A DNA stretch of 47,328 nt from Rhodovulum strictum (GCF_009649175.1 NZ_WJPO01000031.1:1-47328); one strand, 5' to 3'. Counted from the first letter of the stretch, positions 23,043-32,157 are shown. A program made the numbers and translations. The notes: generated by a model from the letters alone, not told the origin.

Positions 23043-23415
23043 CCGGATTCTCTGTGGACCCCGGAGTCCGCGCCGGGGTCCATCTGGGGTCTAGGGCCTG
23101 CCCGGGGAGTTTCTGGTTCCTTTCCGGGCACTTACGTATACGGGCGGGCGAAGCGCGGGACTTCGCCAGCACCAGGGCCGGATTTTTGGGAAGCCACCCG
23201 AAGCCGGAGCTAGGCGCGCCCTGCGCAAACCCCAATGAACGCTGGCCTTCCGACCGGACACCGCTGGTAGCCGCTGGACCCCGCGTGGAGTCCGGCCCGG
23301 CATCCGGAGTCCGGAAGCCACCGGCATCCACCCAACCGAGGAACTTTGCCCATCATGACGCTGAGCTTCGCCCCGGACGCGATCGAGACGTGGCCGCTGT
23401 CGCGCCTCCAGCCCT
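23043..23415. other. Gene-free stretch with GGACCCC/GGAGTCCG repeats
   Basis: No gene is seen. It contains a perfect inverted repeat, TGGACCCCGG (23055-23064) / CCGGGGTCCA (23073-23082), which could end the accessory operon although it lacks a T-tract. Related words (TGGACCCCG, GGAGTCCGG) recur around 23276-23310. On the reverse strand the last part is fused to the truncated IS3 OrfB frame. Confidence 0.5.
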
Positions 23416-23682
23416 AACCGACAGGCCTTCCTCCCGATAAAGGCGATACAGCTTTTTGTGGTTCATCGTGATCCCCTCGCGCCCGAGCAGTATGCCAATC
23501 CGGCGATAGCCGAACCGCCGCCACTTCTCGGCGATCTCGCCCATTTCCTTGCGGATGTCCGGGTTGTCGGCCGAGCGTTCACGCCGCACCGTCTTCGGAT
23601 CGACACCGACCAGGGCGCAGCCCCGGCGTTGCGAGATGTCATGATCCCGCATCGCCCGGAGCGCCGCATCCCGCCGCGCCAT
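23416..23682 (-). pseudogene. IS3 OrfB fragment (N-terminal part)
   Basis: The frame encodes the orfB beginning: ARRDAALRAMRDHDISQRRGC, then EKWRRFGYRRIGILLGREGI and NHKKLYRLYREEGLSVR. It then runs into unrelated sequence and stops at 23353. The whole rve integrase domain with the DDE triad is absent, so it cannot be active. Confidence 0.85.
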
Positions 23683-23690
23683 CGGCGTCG

Positions 23691-23997
23691 TCAGGGTTTT
23701 CCCAAGAGATCCTTCAGCACGACGTTGTCGAGCATCGTATCCGCAAGCAGCCGCTTCAGCTTCGCGTTCTCGTCCTCGAGCTGCTTGAGCCGCTTCGCGT
23801 CAGAGAGGTCCATCCCGCCATATTTGGCTTTGAGCTTGTAGAACGTCGCAGGGCTCAACCCGTTGTGCGCTACGATTGATCCACTGGATCAATCGCTTAA
23901 CGCTTCAACTCCGGCAAAGCTCGGAGGTGGGCAAACCAGCCTCCTGTTCCTTGATCATCCCGATAATCCGCGCCTCGGTGAACCGGCTCTTCCTCAT
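23691..23997 (-). pseudogene. IS3 OrfA, interrupted by a palindromic insertion
   Basis: The frame starts [21 protein letters not shown] and breaks after ELCR. It resumes with [20 protein letters not shown] and KQLEDENAKLKRLLADTMLDN (leucine-zipper region), ending LLGKP. The break contains the 48-bp palindrome at 23862-23909, which introduces stops in frame. Without it this would be a normal 85-90-residue OrfA with its helix-turn-helix. Confidence 0.85.
23862..23909. repeat. 48-bp palindromic insertion inside IS3 orfA
   Basis: The core CGATTGATCCA-C-TGGATCAATCG (23873-23895) is a perfect 11-bp inverted repeat. The outer arms GTTGTGCGCTA and CTTAACGCTTCAAC continue the symmetry imperfectly, so the unit begins GTTG and ends CAAC. 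It separates codons that are adjacent in other IS3 orfA genes. It resembles a small non-autonomous palindromic element; the family is unknown to me. Confidence 0.55.
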
Positions 23998-24080
23998 GTC
24001 GTCTGCTCCTTCTCAGGTTGGGCAGACTCTACATCACGGCGAGGGAACTTCCGGGGGGCAGGTCACATGGGATCAAACAC

Positions 24081-24707
24081 CTAGCGCTTGCGGTCGCGAC
24101 GCGCGCTCATCGGCTGGAAGGCGACGGTGACATGGGCCTCGCAATAGGGTTTGCCCTGCTGCACCGGCAGTCCGCAGAACCAGAAATCCGGCGTCGCGGG
24201 ATCTCCGATCGGCCATTTGCAGGTGCGTTCGGTCAGTTCCATGAGCGTCAGCTTGCGGGCGGTCTTCTCGACCTCGCGCACCGATGCGAGCGTTTCGGGG
24301 CTGATCTCGTTGGCCGAGGGTTGCGGCGGCAGCGGCTGGCCGGCCGTCACCAGCACGGGCTTGCGCGGGGCGGGCACTGCCGGGGTGGGGGCGGGCGATG
24401 GCGGCACCGGCTGCGGCGCGGCGGCAGCGGCCGGGCGCGGCTCGACAGGTTTCTTCTCGGGTGTGGGGGCGGCTTCGACCCGGGGTTCGGGTGCGTCGGT
24501 GCGGGTCGGTTTCTCGCGCGTGGGGACGGGTTTGGCCGGGGCAGGCGTGGCGACCCCGCCCGCGCGGTTCGACAGGCCCAGCCGGTGGACCTTGCCGATC
24601 ACCGCATTGCGGGTGACGCCGCCCAGTTCCTTGGCGATCTGGCTGGCCGACTGGCCCTCGGCCCACATGCGTTTCAGCGTCTCGACACGTTCATCGGTCC
24701 AGGACAT
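24081..24707 (-). CDS. gcrA: GcrA cell-cycle regulator
   Basis: A 208-residue protein of the GcrA family, which works with sigma70 at CcrM-methylated promoters to control alphaproteobacterial cell-cycle genes. The N-terminal helix-turn-helix is [46 protein letters not shown] long Pro/Ala-rich linker leads to the C-terminal sigma-interacting domain ([19 protein letters not shown] ... [15 protein letters not shown]). The start MSWTDERV is the family norm, with AAGGAA upstream. An in-frame start 26 codons earlier is not used. The linker is longer than in Caulobacter. Confidence 0.95.
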   Translation of the reverse strand: MSWTDERVETLKRMWAEGQSASQIAKELGGVTRNAVIGKVHRLGLSNRAGGVATPAPAKPVPTREKPTRTDAPEPRVEAAPTPEKKPVEPRPAAAAAPQPVPPSPAPTPAVPAPRKPVLVTAGQPLPPQPSANEISPETLASVREVEKTARKLTLMELTERTCKWPIGDPATPDFWFCGLPVQQGKPYCEAHVTVAFQPMSARRDRKR

Positions 24708-24854
24708 GGCGTTTCCTTGGGCAGGTCCGGCAGCGGGCTGGGGTGCTGGATGCGCCCATGCTGCCCGCCGGAGGAGAGAATTCATTCAAGAGACTATTCT
24801 ACTCCGGGGCGGATCGGGGATACAAGCGCAAGCCTGAAACAGGAGACTGGCGAA

Positions 24855-25682
24855 ATGGACGCGACCGGCAGGGCCAAGGCGAGTGCGGCAGACGGAATGG
24901 GGGCCAGACGCTTCGGGCGGGTGAACTGGCTGGGGCTGTGGACGCTGAGCCAGCGCGAGATCATGCGCTTCGTCGTGGTCTGGTCGCAGACGCTGGCCGC
25001 GCCGCTGGCCACCGCGGCGCTGTTTCTGGGCGTCTTCGCGCTGGCCATCGGACCGGATCGCGAGACGGTGATGGGCGTGCCCTTCATCCAGTTCCTGGCG
25101 CCCGGCATCCTGATGATGACCGTGATCCAGAACGCCTTTGCCAACACCTCGTCCTCGATCCTGATCTCCAAGGTGCAGGGCAATATCGTCGACACGCTGA
25201 TGCCGCCGCTCTCGCCGCTGGAACTGCTGCTGGGTTACACCGCCGGGGGCGTGGTGCGGGGGCTGCTGGTGGCGCTGCTGGTCGCGGGGCCGATGCTGGC
25301 GGTGCTGGGGATGGGGGTGGCGCATCCAGTCTGGGCGCTGGTCTTCGTGATGCTCGGCTCGGCCTTCCTGTCGGCGCTGGGGATTGTCGCGGCGATCTTT
25401 GCCAACAAGTTCGACCAGATGGCCGCGATCACCAATTTCATCGTTACGCCGCTGAGTTTCCTGTCGGGCACCTTCTACTCCATCGAGCGGCTGCCGCCCG
25501 CGATGCAGACCGTGACCCATTTCAACCCGGTCTTCTACCTGATCGACGGGGTGCGCTACGGCATCATCGGGCAATCCGACAGCTCGCCCTGGCTGGGGCT
25601 CGCGGTCTGTTCGGCCAGCACCGCGGCCGTGATGGGGCTGTGCTGGTACTGGTTCCGCACCGGCTACCGGATGAAGCCATAA
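24855..25682 (+). CDS. ABC-2 type transporter permease
   Basis: A 275-residue membrane protein with about six helices. Typical ABC-2 signatures are IQFLAPGILMMTVIQNAFANTSSSI, SKVQGNIVDTLMPPLSPLELLLGY and ITNFIVTPLSFLSGTFYSIERLPP, followed by FNPVFYLIDGVRYGIIG. The family includes NodJ/DrrB-like and polysaccharide/drug exporters. No ATPase gene is adjacent in this window, so the substrate is unknown and the partner must be elsewhere. AGGAG lies 9 bp before ATG 24855. It is convergent with trpA, with only 4 bp between stops. Confidence 0.9.
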   Translation: MDATGRAKASAADGMGARRFGRVNWLGLWTLSQREIMRFVVVWSQTLAAPLATAALFLGVFALAIGPDRETVMGVPFIQFLAPGILMMTVIQNAFANTSSSILISKVQGNIVDTLMPPLSPLELLLGYTAGGVVRGLLVALLVAGPMLAVLGMGVAHPVWALVFVMLGSAFLSALGIVAAIFANKFDQMAAITNFIVTPLSFLSGTFYSIERLPPAMQTVTHFNPVFYLIDGVRYGIIGQSDSSPWLGLAVCSASTAAVMGLCWYWFRTGYRMKP

Positions 25683-25686
25683 GCCC

Positions 25687-26478
25687 TCAGGCCCGGTGGG
25701 CGCCCGCCGCCAGCCCCGCGACATAGGACAGGATCTCGGCCACCGGGCGGCCTGCCTCGATCTGCTTGACGATGGCCGAGCCGACCACCGCCCCATCCGC
25801 CACCGCGGCAATGGCCTCGGCCGTCTCGGGCGTGCGGATGCCGAAGCCCACGATCACCGGCAGGTCGGTCTGTGCCTTGATCCGCGCCACCTCGGGGCCG
25901 ACATCCGTCGCCTCGGCCGCCGCCGCGCCGGTGATCCCGGTGATCGAGACGTAATAGACAAAGCCGCTGGTGTTCTGCAGCACCTTGGGCAGGCGCTTGT
26001 CATCCGTGGTGGGCGTGGCCAGCCGGATGAAGTTCAGCCCCGCCGCCTGCGCGGGGATGCAGAGTTCCTCATCCTCCTCGGGCGGCAGGTCCACGACGAT
26101 CAGCCCGTCGATCCCGGCCTCGCGCGCATCCGCCAGGAACCGGTCCACGCCACGGTTATAGATCGGGTTGTAATAGCCCATCATCACGATCGGCGTGGTG
26201 TCATCGCCCGCGCGGAAGGCCCGCGCCATCTCCAGCGTCTTTTCCAGCGTCTGCCCGGCCTCCAGCGCGCGCTGACCGGCAAGCTGGATCGTCGGCCCGT
26301 CCGCCATCGGATCGGTAAATGGCATGCCCAGTTCGATGATATCGACCCCCGCGCCCGGCAGCCCCTTAACCAGTTCCAGCGAGGTTGCGTAATCGGGGTC
26401 GCCTGCCATCACATAGGCCACGAAAGCCTTGCGGTTCTCGGCGCGCAATGCGGCGAACTTGGCGTCGATGCGGGTCAT
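25687..26478 (-). CDS. trpA: Tryptophan synthase alpha chain
   Basis: A 263-residue TIM-barrel enzyme that cleaves indole-3-glycerol phosphate to indole and glyceraldehyde 3-phosphate. Indole is then channelled to TrpB. The catalytic Glu and Asp are in [19 protein letters not shown], and the phosphate-binding loops in [11 protein letters not shown] and VGFGIRTPE and GAVVGSAIV are intact. The start is [14 protein letters not shown] with GGGAGGAAAG upstream. trpB is not in the window, so trpA stands apart from it or follows it at a distance, as is common in Rhodobacterales. Confidence 0.97.
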   Translation of the reverse strand: MTRIDAKFAALRAENRKAFVAYVMAGDPDYATSLELVKGLPGAGVDIIELGMPFTDPMADGPTIQLAGQRALEAGQTLEKTLEMARAFRAGDDTTPIVMMGYYNPIYNRGVDRFLADAREAGIDGLIVVDLPPEEDEELCIPAQAAGLNFIRLATPTTDDKRLPKVLQNTSGFVYYVSITGITGAAAAEATDVGPEVARIKAQTDLPVIVGFGIRTPETAEAIAAVADGAVVGSAIVKQIEAGRPVAEILSYVAGLAAGAHRA

Positions 26479-26619
26479 GTCTTTCCTCCCCCGGTCCTGG
26501 CACACGCGGTTTGCGGCAGCGGGCGGGGAAAATCAATGGGCGCTTTGGCCGCCGCGTCGCTTGACGCCGCCCACCGCCGCCCCCTACATGCGCGCGGACC
26601 TCAGGCGGGAGAGACGCAG

Positions 26620-27717
26620 ATGGGCTTCAAGACCGGGATCGTGGGGCTGCCCAATGTGGGCAAGTCGACCCTGTTCAACGCGCTGACCCGCACCGCGGCA
26701 GCGCAGGCGGCGAATTTCCCCTTCTGCACGATCGAGCCCAATGTGGGCGAGGTGGCGGTTCCCGATGCGCGGCTCGACACGCTGGCCCGTATCGCCGGGT
26801 CGAAACAGATCATCCCGACGCGCATGACCTTTGTCGATATCGCCGGGCTGGTGAAGGGCGCGTCCAAGGGCGAGGGGCTGGGCAACCAGTTCCTGGCCAA
26901 TATCCGCGAATGCGACGCCATCGCCCATGTCCTGCGCTGTTTCGAGGATGACGACGTCACCCATGTCGAGGGCCGGGTGGACCCGGTGGCGGACGCCGAG
27001 GTGATCGAGACCGAACTGATGATCGCCGACATGGAATCGATCGAGCGGCGGCTCCAGAACCTCGTGCGCAAGATCAAGGGCGGCGACAAGGAGGCGATCC
27101 AGCAGGAACGCCTGCTGAAAACTGCACTCGCCGCGCTGGAACAGGGCCGCCCCGCCCGCACCGTCCAGGTCGCCGACGAGGATGCCCGCGCGTGGGAGTT
27201 GCTTCAGCTTCTGACCGCGAAACCCGTGCTTTACGTCTGCAACGTCTCCGAAGCCGAGGCCGCGACCGGCAACGCCCATTCCGCCGCCGTCGCGCGCATG
27301 GCCGAGGCGCAGGGCGCGGCCAGCGTGGTTATTTCGGCACGGATCGAGGAGGAGATCAGCCAGCTCGACGCCGAGGAGGCGCGCGAGTTCCTGGCCGAGC
27401 TGGGGCTTGAGGAGGCCGGTCTGGATCGGCTCATCAAGGCGGGCTACAGGCTTCTGGGATTGCAGACCTATTTCACCGTCGGCCCCAAGGAGGCCCGCGC
27501 CTGGACCATCGCGGCAGGCACCCCCGCGCCAAGGGCTGCCGGGGTGATCCATGGCGATTTCGAACGCGGCTTCATCCGGGCCGAGACCATCGCCTATGAC
27601 GATTACGTTACCCTCGGCGGCGAACAGGCGGCCAAGGATGCGGGCAGGATGCGGTCCGAGGGCAAGGGCTATGTCGTGCAGGACGGCGACGTGCTGCATT
27701 TCCTGTTCAACGCCTGA
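26620..27717 (+). CDS. ychF: Redox-regulated ATPase YchF
   Basis: A 365-residue Obg-like P-loop protein that preferentially hydrolyses ATP and binds ribosomes. G1 is GLPNVGKSTLFNALT, the NFPFCTIEPN switch follows, then G3 DIAGLVKGASKGEGLGN. The unusual G4 position (NVSEAE instead of NKxD) explains the ATP preference. A coiled-coil insertion (IERRLQNLVRKIKGGDKEAI) and the C-terminal TGS domain (LQTYFTVGPKEARAWTI ... FERGFIRAETIAYDDYV) are complete. ATG 26620 follows GGGAGAG by 7 bp. It is divergent from trpA. Confidence 0.97.
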   Translation: MGFKTGIVGLPNVGKSTLFNALTRTAAAQAANFPFCTIEPNVGEVAVPDARLDTLARIAGSKQIIPTRMTFVDIAGLVKGASKGEGLGNQFLANIRECDAIAHVLRCFEDDDVTHVEGRVDPVADAEVIETELMIADMESIERRLQNLVRKIKGGDKEAIQQERLLKTALAALEQGRPARTVQVADEDARAWELLQLLTAKPVLYVCNVSEAEAATGNAHSAAVARMAEAQGAASVVISARIEEEISQLDAEEAREFLAELGLEEAGLDRLIKAGYRLLGLQTYFTVGPKEARAWTIAAGTPAPRAAGVIHGDFERGFIRAETIAYDDYVTLGGEQAAKDAGRMRSEGKGYVVQDGDVLHFLFNA

Positions 27718-27739
27718 CCCCGGACCAGTTGCCTGACAC

Positions 27740-27762
27740 GCGCGGCCCTTGCCCGGCCGCGC
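27740..27762 (+). terminator. Possible terminator hairpin after ychF
   Basis: An 8-bp stem GCGCGGCC / GGCCGCGC with a 7-nt loop lies 22 bp after the stop. It lacks a T-tract, so it is weak as an intrinsic terminator. Confidence 0.45.
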
Positions 27763-27816
27763 GCCCCTGTCGCGTGAACGACCCGAAAGAGCCCCGTTTT
27801 GTCCCAAGTTTAAACA

Positions 27817-27839
27817 TTTCTTAGAAGTGTTCTAGGAAA
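27817..27839. promoter_or_regulatory. Near-perfect palindrome resembling an Irr (ICE) box
   Basis: TTTCTTAGAAGTGTTCTAGGAAA pairs at 9 of 11 positions around a central T. Its inner part CTTAGAA-GTG-TTCTAGG has the 7-3-7 layout of the alphaproteobacterial iron control element (TTTAGAA-N3-TTCTAAA) with three mismatches. It stands in the AT-rich stretch 38 bp before the chemoreceptor gene. It could also be a plain hairpin. Confidence 0.4.
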
Positions 27840-27876
27840 CATGGGGGAATTGGCTTGAAGGTCGGGAAATTCGGGA

Positions 27877-29256
27877 ATGTTCTTCAGATCGAAAAAGACG
27901 GCAGGCGCTGACGACGAGGCGCAAGTCGCCTCGACCTTCATGGCGGTCATCGACCGGACCCAGGCGACGATCCAGTTCCAGCCGGACGGGACGATCCTGA
28001 CCGCGAACGCGAATTTCCTCCAGGCGTTGGGCTATTCCGTGGAAGAGATCGTGGGCAGGAATCACGCGATGTTCGTCGACCGGGTCTTCGCCCAGGGCGA
28101 CGAATACCGCCGCTTCTGGCAGGAACTGGCCAGCGGCAGATCGTTTACCGACCAGTTTCCGCGCGTTCGCAAGGATGGCAGCGTGATCTGGATCCAGGCA
28201 ACCTACGCGCCCTATCTCGACGCCGAGGGCAAGGTGTGCAAGGTCATCAAGATCGCAACAGACATAACCGACCGCCAAAGAGGCATCGGGGGCATCGCCG
28301 AGGGGCTGCGCGAACTCAGCAACGGCAACCTGATGCACCGCGTCCCGACCTGCAATGCCGCCGACATCGACGCTTTGGGAACCGCGTTCAACGCCGCCGT
28401 CGAACAGCTCTCCGTGTCGATCTCGGCGGTCAAGGATGTCTCGACCGCGGTCGAACGCACGGCCGACGAACTGGGCCAGTCCTCGTCCGAGCTTTCGCAA
28501 CGGACCGAGTCGCAGGCCGCCACGCTTGAGCAGACGGCAGCCGCGATCGAGGAACTGACCTCGACCGTCCGGGCCGCGGCCGAGGGCGCACGCGGGGTCG
28601 AAGCCTCGGCCAACGCGGCCAAGAGCACCGCGGAAAACGGCGGCAAGGTCGTGGGCGATGCCATCGACGCCATGTCGCTGATCGAGAAATCCTCGACCAA
28701 GATCGCCCAGATCATCTCGGTCATCGACGATATCGCCTTCCAGACCAACCTTCTGGCGCTGAATGCCGGGGTCGAGGCGGCGCGGGCCGGCGATGCCGGG
28801 CGCGGCTTTGCCGTGGTGGCGTCAGAGGTGCGGGCGCTGGCCCAGCGCGCCTCGGAAGCCGCGCGCGAGATCAACGCGCTGATCGAGGAAAGCTCGCATC
28901 ATGTGAAGACCGGGGTCGGGCTGGTCGGGCTTGCCGGGGACGAACTGCACAAGATCATCGACGGCGTCGCAGGGATTTACGCCCATATCACCGAGATTTC
29001 GCGCGGCGCCGCCGAACAGGCGATCACGCTGAACGAGATCAACAGCGGCGTGAGCCATCTGGATTCGGTGACCCAGCAGAACGCGGCCATGGTCGAAGAA
29101 TCAACCGCGGCCAGCCAGGTCCTTGCGAACGATGCCCGCGAACTTGCCCGGCAGGTGGCGGTGTTCCGAACATCCGCCGACAGCCAGTCCCGCTTCGCCT
29201 ATGACCGGCCCTTCGCCTCGCAGCAGGCCGCCCCCCGCCGACGCGCTGCGTTCTGA
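27877..29256 (+). CDS. Soluble PAS-domain methyl-accepting chemotaxis protein
   Basis: A 459-residue chemoreceptor without membrane helices. One PAS domain occupies about 20-130 (IQFQPDGTILTANANFLQALGYSVEEIVGRNH ... RKDGSVIWIQATYAPYLDAEG, ending ATDITDRQ). A short HAMP-like segment (GNLMHRVPTCNAADIDALGTAFNAA) leads to a long signalling coiled coil with the conserved tip IDDIAFQTNLLALNAGVEAARAGDAGRGFAVVA. The usual NAAVEAARAGE of the tip reads NAGVEAARAGD here. PAS receptors often sense oxygen or redox state. The C-terminus is basic (PRRRAAF), with no receptor pentapeptide. Shine-Dalgarno is weak. The upstream palindrome may regulate it. Confidence 0.94.
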   Translation: MFFRSKKTAGADDEAQVASTFMAVIDRTQATIQFQPDGTILTANANFLQALGYSVEEIVGRNHAMFVDRVFAQGDEYRRFWQELASGRSFTDQFPRVRKDGSVIWIQATYAPYLDAEGKVCKVIKIATDITDRQRGIGGIAEGLRELSNGNLMHRVPTCNAADIDALGTAFNAAVEQLSVSISAVKDVSTAVERTADELGQSSSELSQRTESQAATLEQTAAAIEELTSTVRAAAEGARGVEASANAAKSTAENGGKVVGDAIDAMSLIEKSSTKIAQIISVIDDIAFQTNLLALNAGVEAARAGDAGRGFAVVASEVRALAQRASEAAREINALIEESSHHVKTGVGLVGLAGDELHKIIDGVAGIYAHITEISRGAAEQAITLNEINSGVSHLDSVTQQNAAMVEESTAASQVLANDARELARQVAVFRTSADSQSRFAYDRPFASQQAAPRRRAAF

Positions 29257-29321
29257 GCCTTCGCCGTCCTCACCGGGCGCAAAGGCGTTCGGCAAGGCCG
29301 CCGTGCCGCCCCGACAAGGCC

Positions 29322-30470
29322 TCAGGCGGCGTTGCGGCGGTCGGGTTTGACGTCGGCCTGGTTGTCCGCGTCGGTGTCCGGCAGACCCTCGCGCGAGAGC
29401 AGAACCGCGACCGGGCGCAGCCACGGGATATGCGAGCAGACGATCATCACCGAGACCATGATCGGCACTGCAAGGAACATCCCCGGCACGCCCCACACCG
29501 CCGCCCAGAACGCCAGCGACGCGATGATCCCGAAGGAGGACAGCCGAAGCGTCTTGCCCAGAAGAAGCGGGTCCAGCACCTGACCGACCACGAATTGCAG
29601 GAACCCCACGATGGCCAGTACCGCCAGTCCGGTCACGTTGTCGCCGGTCTGCACATAGGCGACCAGCGCCGTGGCCAGCGTGGCAACGATCGAGCCGATA
29701 TTCGGGATGAAGTTCAGCACGAAGGTCAGAACGCCCATGGCCAGCGCCAGTTCCAGCCCGAAGAGCCGCATCACGGCATAGACCAGCGCCCCGGTGACCA
29801 GGCTGACCAGCGTCTTGACCACCAGGTAGCGGTTCACCCGATGCATGATCGAGCCGATGATCCGCTGCACTCGCGCAGCGCTTTCGGCATCGCCCATCAG
29901 GCTGTTGAGCTTGGTCGAGAACCACAGCCGTTCCAGGAACAGGAAGCCCACGAAGAGGGTTACCAGAACCGCGCCCGAGGCGATGTTGCCCGCCTGTCCG
30001 GCCATCGCGGTCAGCCATGGCCCCAGCCGCACGCCGCGCAGCCAGTTCAGCACCGCCTGTTCGACATCCTCGCCCATCCAGCCGAACATCTCGGCCACCG
30101 CGCGCTGGCCCGGTTCGGCATATTGCATGATGGTCGTGACCACCGTGTTCGCCTGGGTCAGGATGATCGCCGAAAGCGAGATCAGCACCGTCGCGATCAG
30201 CAGCACCGCCAGCAGCGAGGCCAGCCATTCCGAGAACCGCGCCTCGCCGAAGCGCAGCCGCTGCATGTAGCCGATCGCATCCGAGGTCAGCGAGAACAGG
30301 ATGATGGCAATCGCCAGCGAGATCAGCAGGAACTTGGCCTGCACCAGCAGGAACAGCACCACCGCGAAGGCGATGATGCCCAGAAACCAGGCCTGAAGCC
30401 GGCGAAGATCCTGTTTGGGCAGCCCCGCTTGCGGGGGGGGCGGCAGGTCCGGGTCGAAAGGCGCTTTCAT
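29322..30470 (-). CDS. AI-2E family transporter (TqsA/PerM-like)
   Basis: A 382-residue membrane protein with about eight helices. The N-terminus (MKAPFDPDLPPPPQAGLPKQ) is cytoplasmic and Pro-rich. The family pattern is visible in RLQAWFLGIIAFAVVLFLL, ALAMGVLTFVLNFIPNIGSIVATL and GLAVLAIVGFLQFVVGQVLDPLLLGKTLRLSSFGI with LAFWAAVWGVPGMFLAVPIMV. Members export diverse small molecules (autoinducer 2, or act as antiporters), and the substrate here is unknown. ATG 30470 is chosen; an upstream TTG adds nine residues. No Shine-Dalgarno is obvious. Confidence 0.9.
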   Translation of the reverse strand: MKAPFDPDLPPPPQAGLPKQDLRRLQAWFLGIIAFAVVLFLLVQAKFLLISLAIAIILFSLTSDAIGYMQRLRFGEARFSEWLASLLAVLLIATVLISLSAIILTQANTVVTTIMQYAEPGQRAVAEMFGWMGEDVEQAVLNWLRGVRLGPWLTAMAGQAGNIASGAVLVTLFVGFLFLERLWFSTKLNSLMGDAESAARVQRIIGSIMHRVNRYLVVKTLVSLVTGALVYAVMRLFGLELALAMGVLTFVLNFIPNIGSIVATLATALVAYVQTGDNVTGLAVLAIVGFLQFVVGQVLDPLLLGKTLRLSSFGIIASLAFWAAVWGVPGMFLAVPIMVSVMIVCSHIPWLRPVAVLLSREGLPDTDADNQADVKPDRRNAA

Positions 30471-30614
30471 TGCAGGCGATCCGTTGTGCCGCGGCAAGCG
30501 GCCTTGAGCTATCCCCTGAAACTAGGGACAGGCACGCCCCGGAGCAAGCCGTGGCGCGCGCCGCGCGGCCCGGCCGGCGCAAGATGCGCCGACCGGTGAT
30601 CTTGCGGGCAGGGC

Positions 30615-32063
30615 TCAGCCCCGCGCGCGCAGGCGCAGCGCGCCCAGGCCCGCCAGCCCGGCCAGCAACAGCGGCAGCCCTGCGGGCAGCGGCACCGGGG
30701 CGGGCGCCAGGGCGGCGGCAAATTCGGCCGTGCTCAGGCGGCTGCCATCGGCAAACAGCCAGCTCTGCCAGTTGCGGAAGCCGCCTGCCAGCTCGCCAGC
30801 GGCGCCGGTCAACCGCAGCATGTAGCTGCCGTCCCCCGCCGCCTCGAAGCCCAGCACATCCGTCAACATATAGGCCACAAGGCTGACGGTATTCTCGCCC
30901 GCGCCGCCGTCGAACAGCCCGTCGATCAGCAGGTCGGACGTCAGCGTGTCGATGCTCAGCAGGTCGTCGCCCGCCCCGAACAGCACATCGCCAAGGATGC
31001 GGCTGTCACCAAGCAGCGTCAGGCTGCTGTCGCCCTGGGTCGGTGCCAGCCCGATGGCGATGCCGCTGCGGCCCAGCATGGTGCCGGAATTGACGATCTC
31101 GACCGATTGGCGCGCCTGGCTGACGTGATCATCGGGCAGGCTGGGGTCATAGGCGGCCGAGATTGCACGCGGCCCTTCCATGTAGCCTTCGTTCACGATC
31201 CGCACCGAACCGGCGGGGCGCAGCGGATCGCGGCTGTTGTCGAACTCGCCATCCATGTCGATGGCGGCCTTGTTGGGGTCGTCATCGGGCCCCAGCGACA
31301 GCAGGACAGCGCCGGGCGCGTTGTAGACCTCGCCCTCGTCCAGGTCGATGGCGTCGTCGGTGCCGACGATGCGGCCGTAATTCTCGGCCCGGCCCGAGGC
31401 GAACTGAACGCCATCCTGATCGGCCACGCTTTCGTCGAACTGGATCAAGCCGTTATTGATGATGGTGAAATCGTCGCGCGCCTCGACCACTTCCTCGCCG
31501 CCGTAAAGCGCGCCATTGTTGATCACGGTCGATCCCTGGCCGCGGATCTGAAGCGCCCGGCCCTCGGTCGAACGGATCACGCCATCGTTGATGACGGTCG
31601 TGCCGGGATAATCCTCGCCGCCGCGCACCGTCTGACGGCGCGATTCGATCAGCGCACTCTCGGCATTGATGACCGTCAGCCCGCCATCGCCGCCCCGGCT
31701 GTGGATGCCCCGGTCGCCGCCCGAGATGGTGCCATTGTTGATGTAGGTCTGGTTCGTGCCCCGCACCTCGATCGCGTTGTTGGCGTTGTTATCGGCGGTA
31801 TTCGGGTTCTGGATCAGCCCGTCATTGGTCAGCGTGATGTCGTTGCCTCCGAAGCGGAAGGCGGGCGTGGCCGCGCCGGTGGAGGAAACGGTCGCGCCGC
31901 TTTCGACAAGGATGGTCAGGCCATTCTGATCCCAGCGCTGGTTGGTGGAGGTGGTGCCGTCCGCGCAGGTCAGCGACAGGGCCGACAGCGTACAGGCCTG
32001 CGCCGCGGGCGTCAGCGCGACAAGTCCAAGCGCGGCGGTGCTCAGAAGCAGAATTCGGGTCAT
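30615..32063 (-). CDS. Beta-helix surface protein with VPLPA-CTERM sorting signal
   Basis: A 482-residue exported protein. Signal peptide MTRILLLSTAALGLVALTPAAQA is followed by repeated short motifs of a right-handed beta helix (YINNGTISGG, VINDGVIRS, VINNGALYGG, IINNGLIQF, IVNEGYMEG, IVNSGTMLG) and an acidic Ca-binding-like stretch (FGAGDDLLSIDTLTSD). The C-terminus, VPLPAGLPLLLAGLAGLGALRLRARG, is a classic VPLPA-CTERM signal: motif, membrane helix, basic end. It should be processed by an exosortase-like enzyme of Rhodobacterales, which is not in the window. The repeats resemble autotransporter passengers, but no beta-barrel follows. Probably a surface or matrix protein. Confidence 0.88.
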   Translation of the reverse strand: MTRILLLSTAALGLVALTPAAQACTLSALSLTCADGTTSTNQRWDQNGLTILVESGATVSSTGAATPAFRFGGNDITLTNDGLIQNPNTADNNANNAIEVRGTNQTYINNGTISGGDRGIHSRGGDGGLTVINAESALIESRRQTVRGGEDYPGTTVINDGVIRSTEGRALQIRGQGSTVINNGALYGGEEVVEARDDFTIINNGLIQFDESVADQDGVQFASGRAENYGRIVGTDDAIDLDEGEVYNAPGAVLLSLGPDDDPNKAAIDMDGEFDNSRDPLRPAGSVRIVNEGYMEGPRAISAAYDPSLPDDHVSQARQSVEIVNSGTMLGRSGIAIGLAPTQGDSSLTLLGDSRILGDVLFGAGDDLLSIDTLTSDLLIDGLFDGGAGENTVSLVAYMLTDVLGFEAAGDGSYMLRLTGAAGELAGGFRNWQSWLFADGSRLSTAEFAAALAPAPVPLPAGLPLLLAGLAGLGALRLRARG

Positions 32064-32157
32064 GTCATGTCCTTCGAATTGTAAATGCCTGCGGGCTAGC
32101 GCCCGCGCGTAACAGCAATTTGAAGGACTTGTGACAAACCGGGCCGGGAACGGGATG

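Larger units (their letters stand above)
23416..24065 (-). mobile_element. Decayed IS3-family element (IS407-like), truncated
   Basis: The outer end reads TGACCTGCCCCCCGGAAG on the reverse strand from 24065, a typical IS3 terminal repeat. Inside lie an orfA broken by a small palindromic insertion and only the first third of orfB. The other terminus is missing, so no target duplication can be checked. The intact end is 16 bp from the gcrA stop codon, marking the edge of the accessory region. Confidence 0.85.

Noticed and set aside
24018-24854. Upstream extension of the ABC permease frame
   Set aside because: It is antisense to gcrA. The permease starts at 24855 with a good ribosome-binding site.
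25696-26619. Upstream extension of the ychF frame
   Set aside because: It runs antisense through trpA. The conserved YchF N-terminus MGFKTGIVGLPNVGKS begins at 26620.
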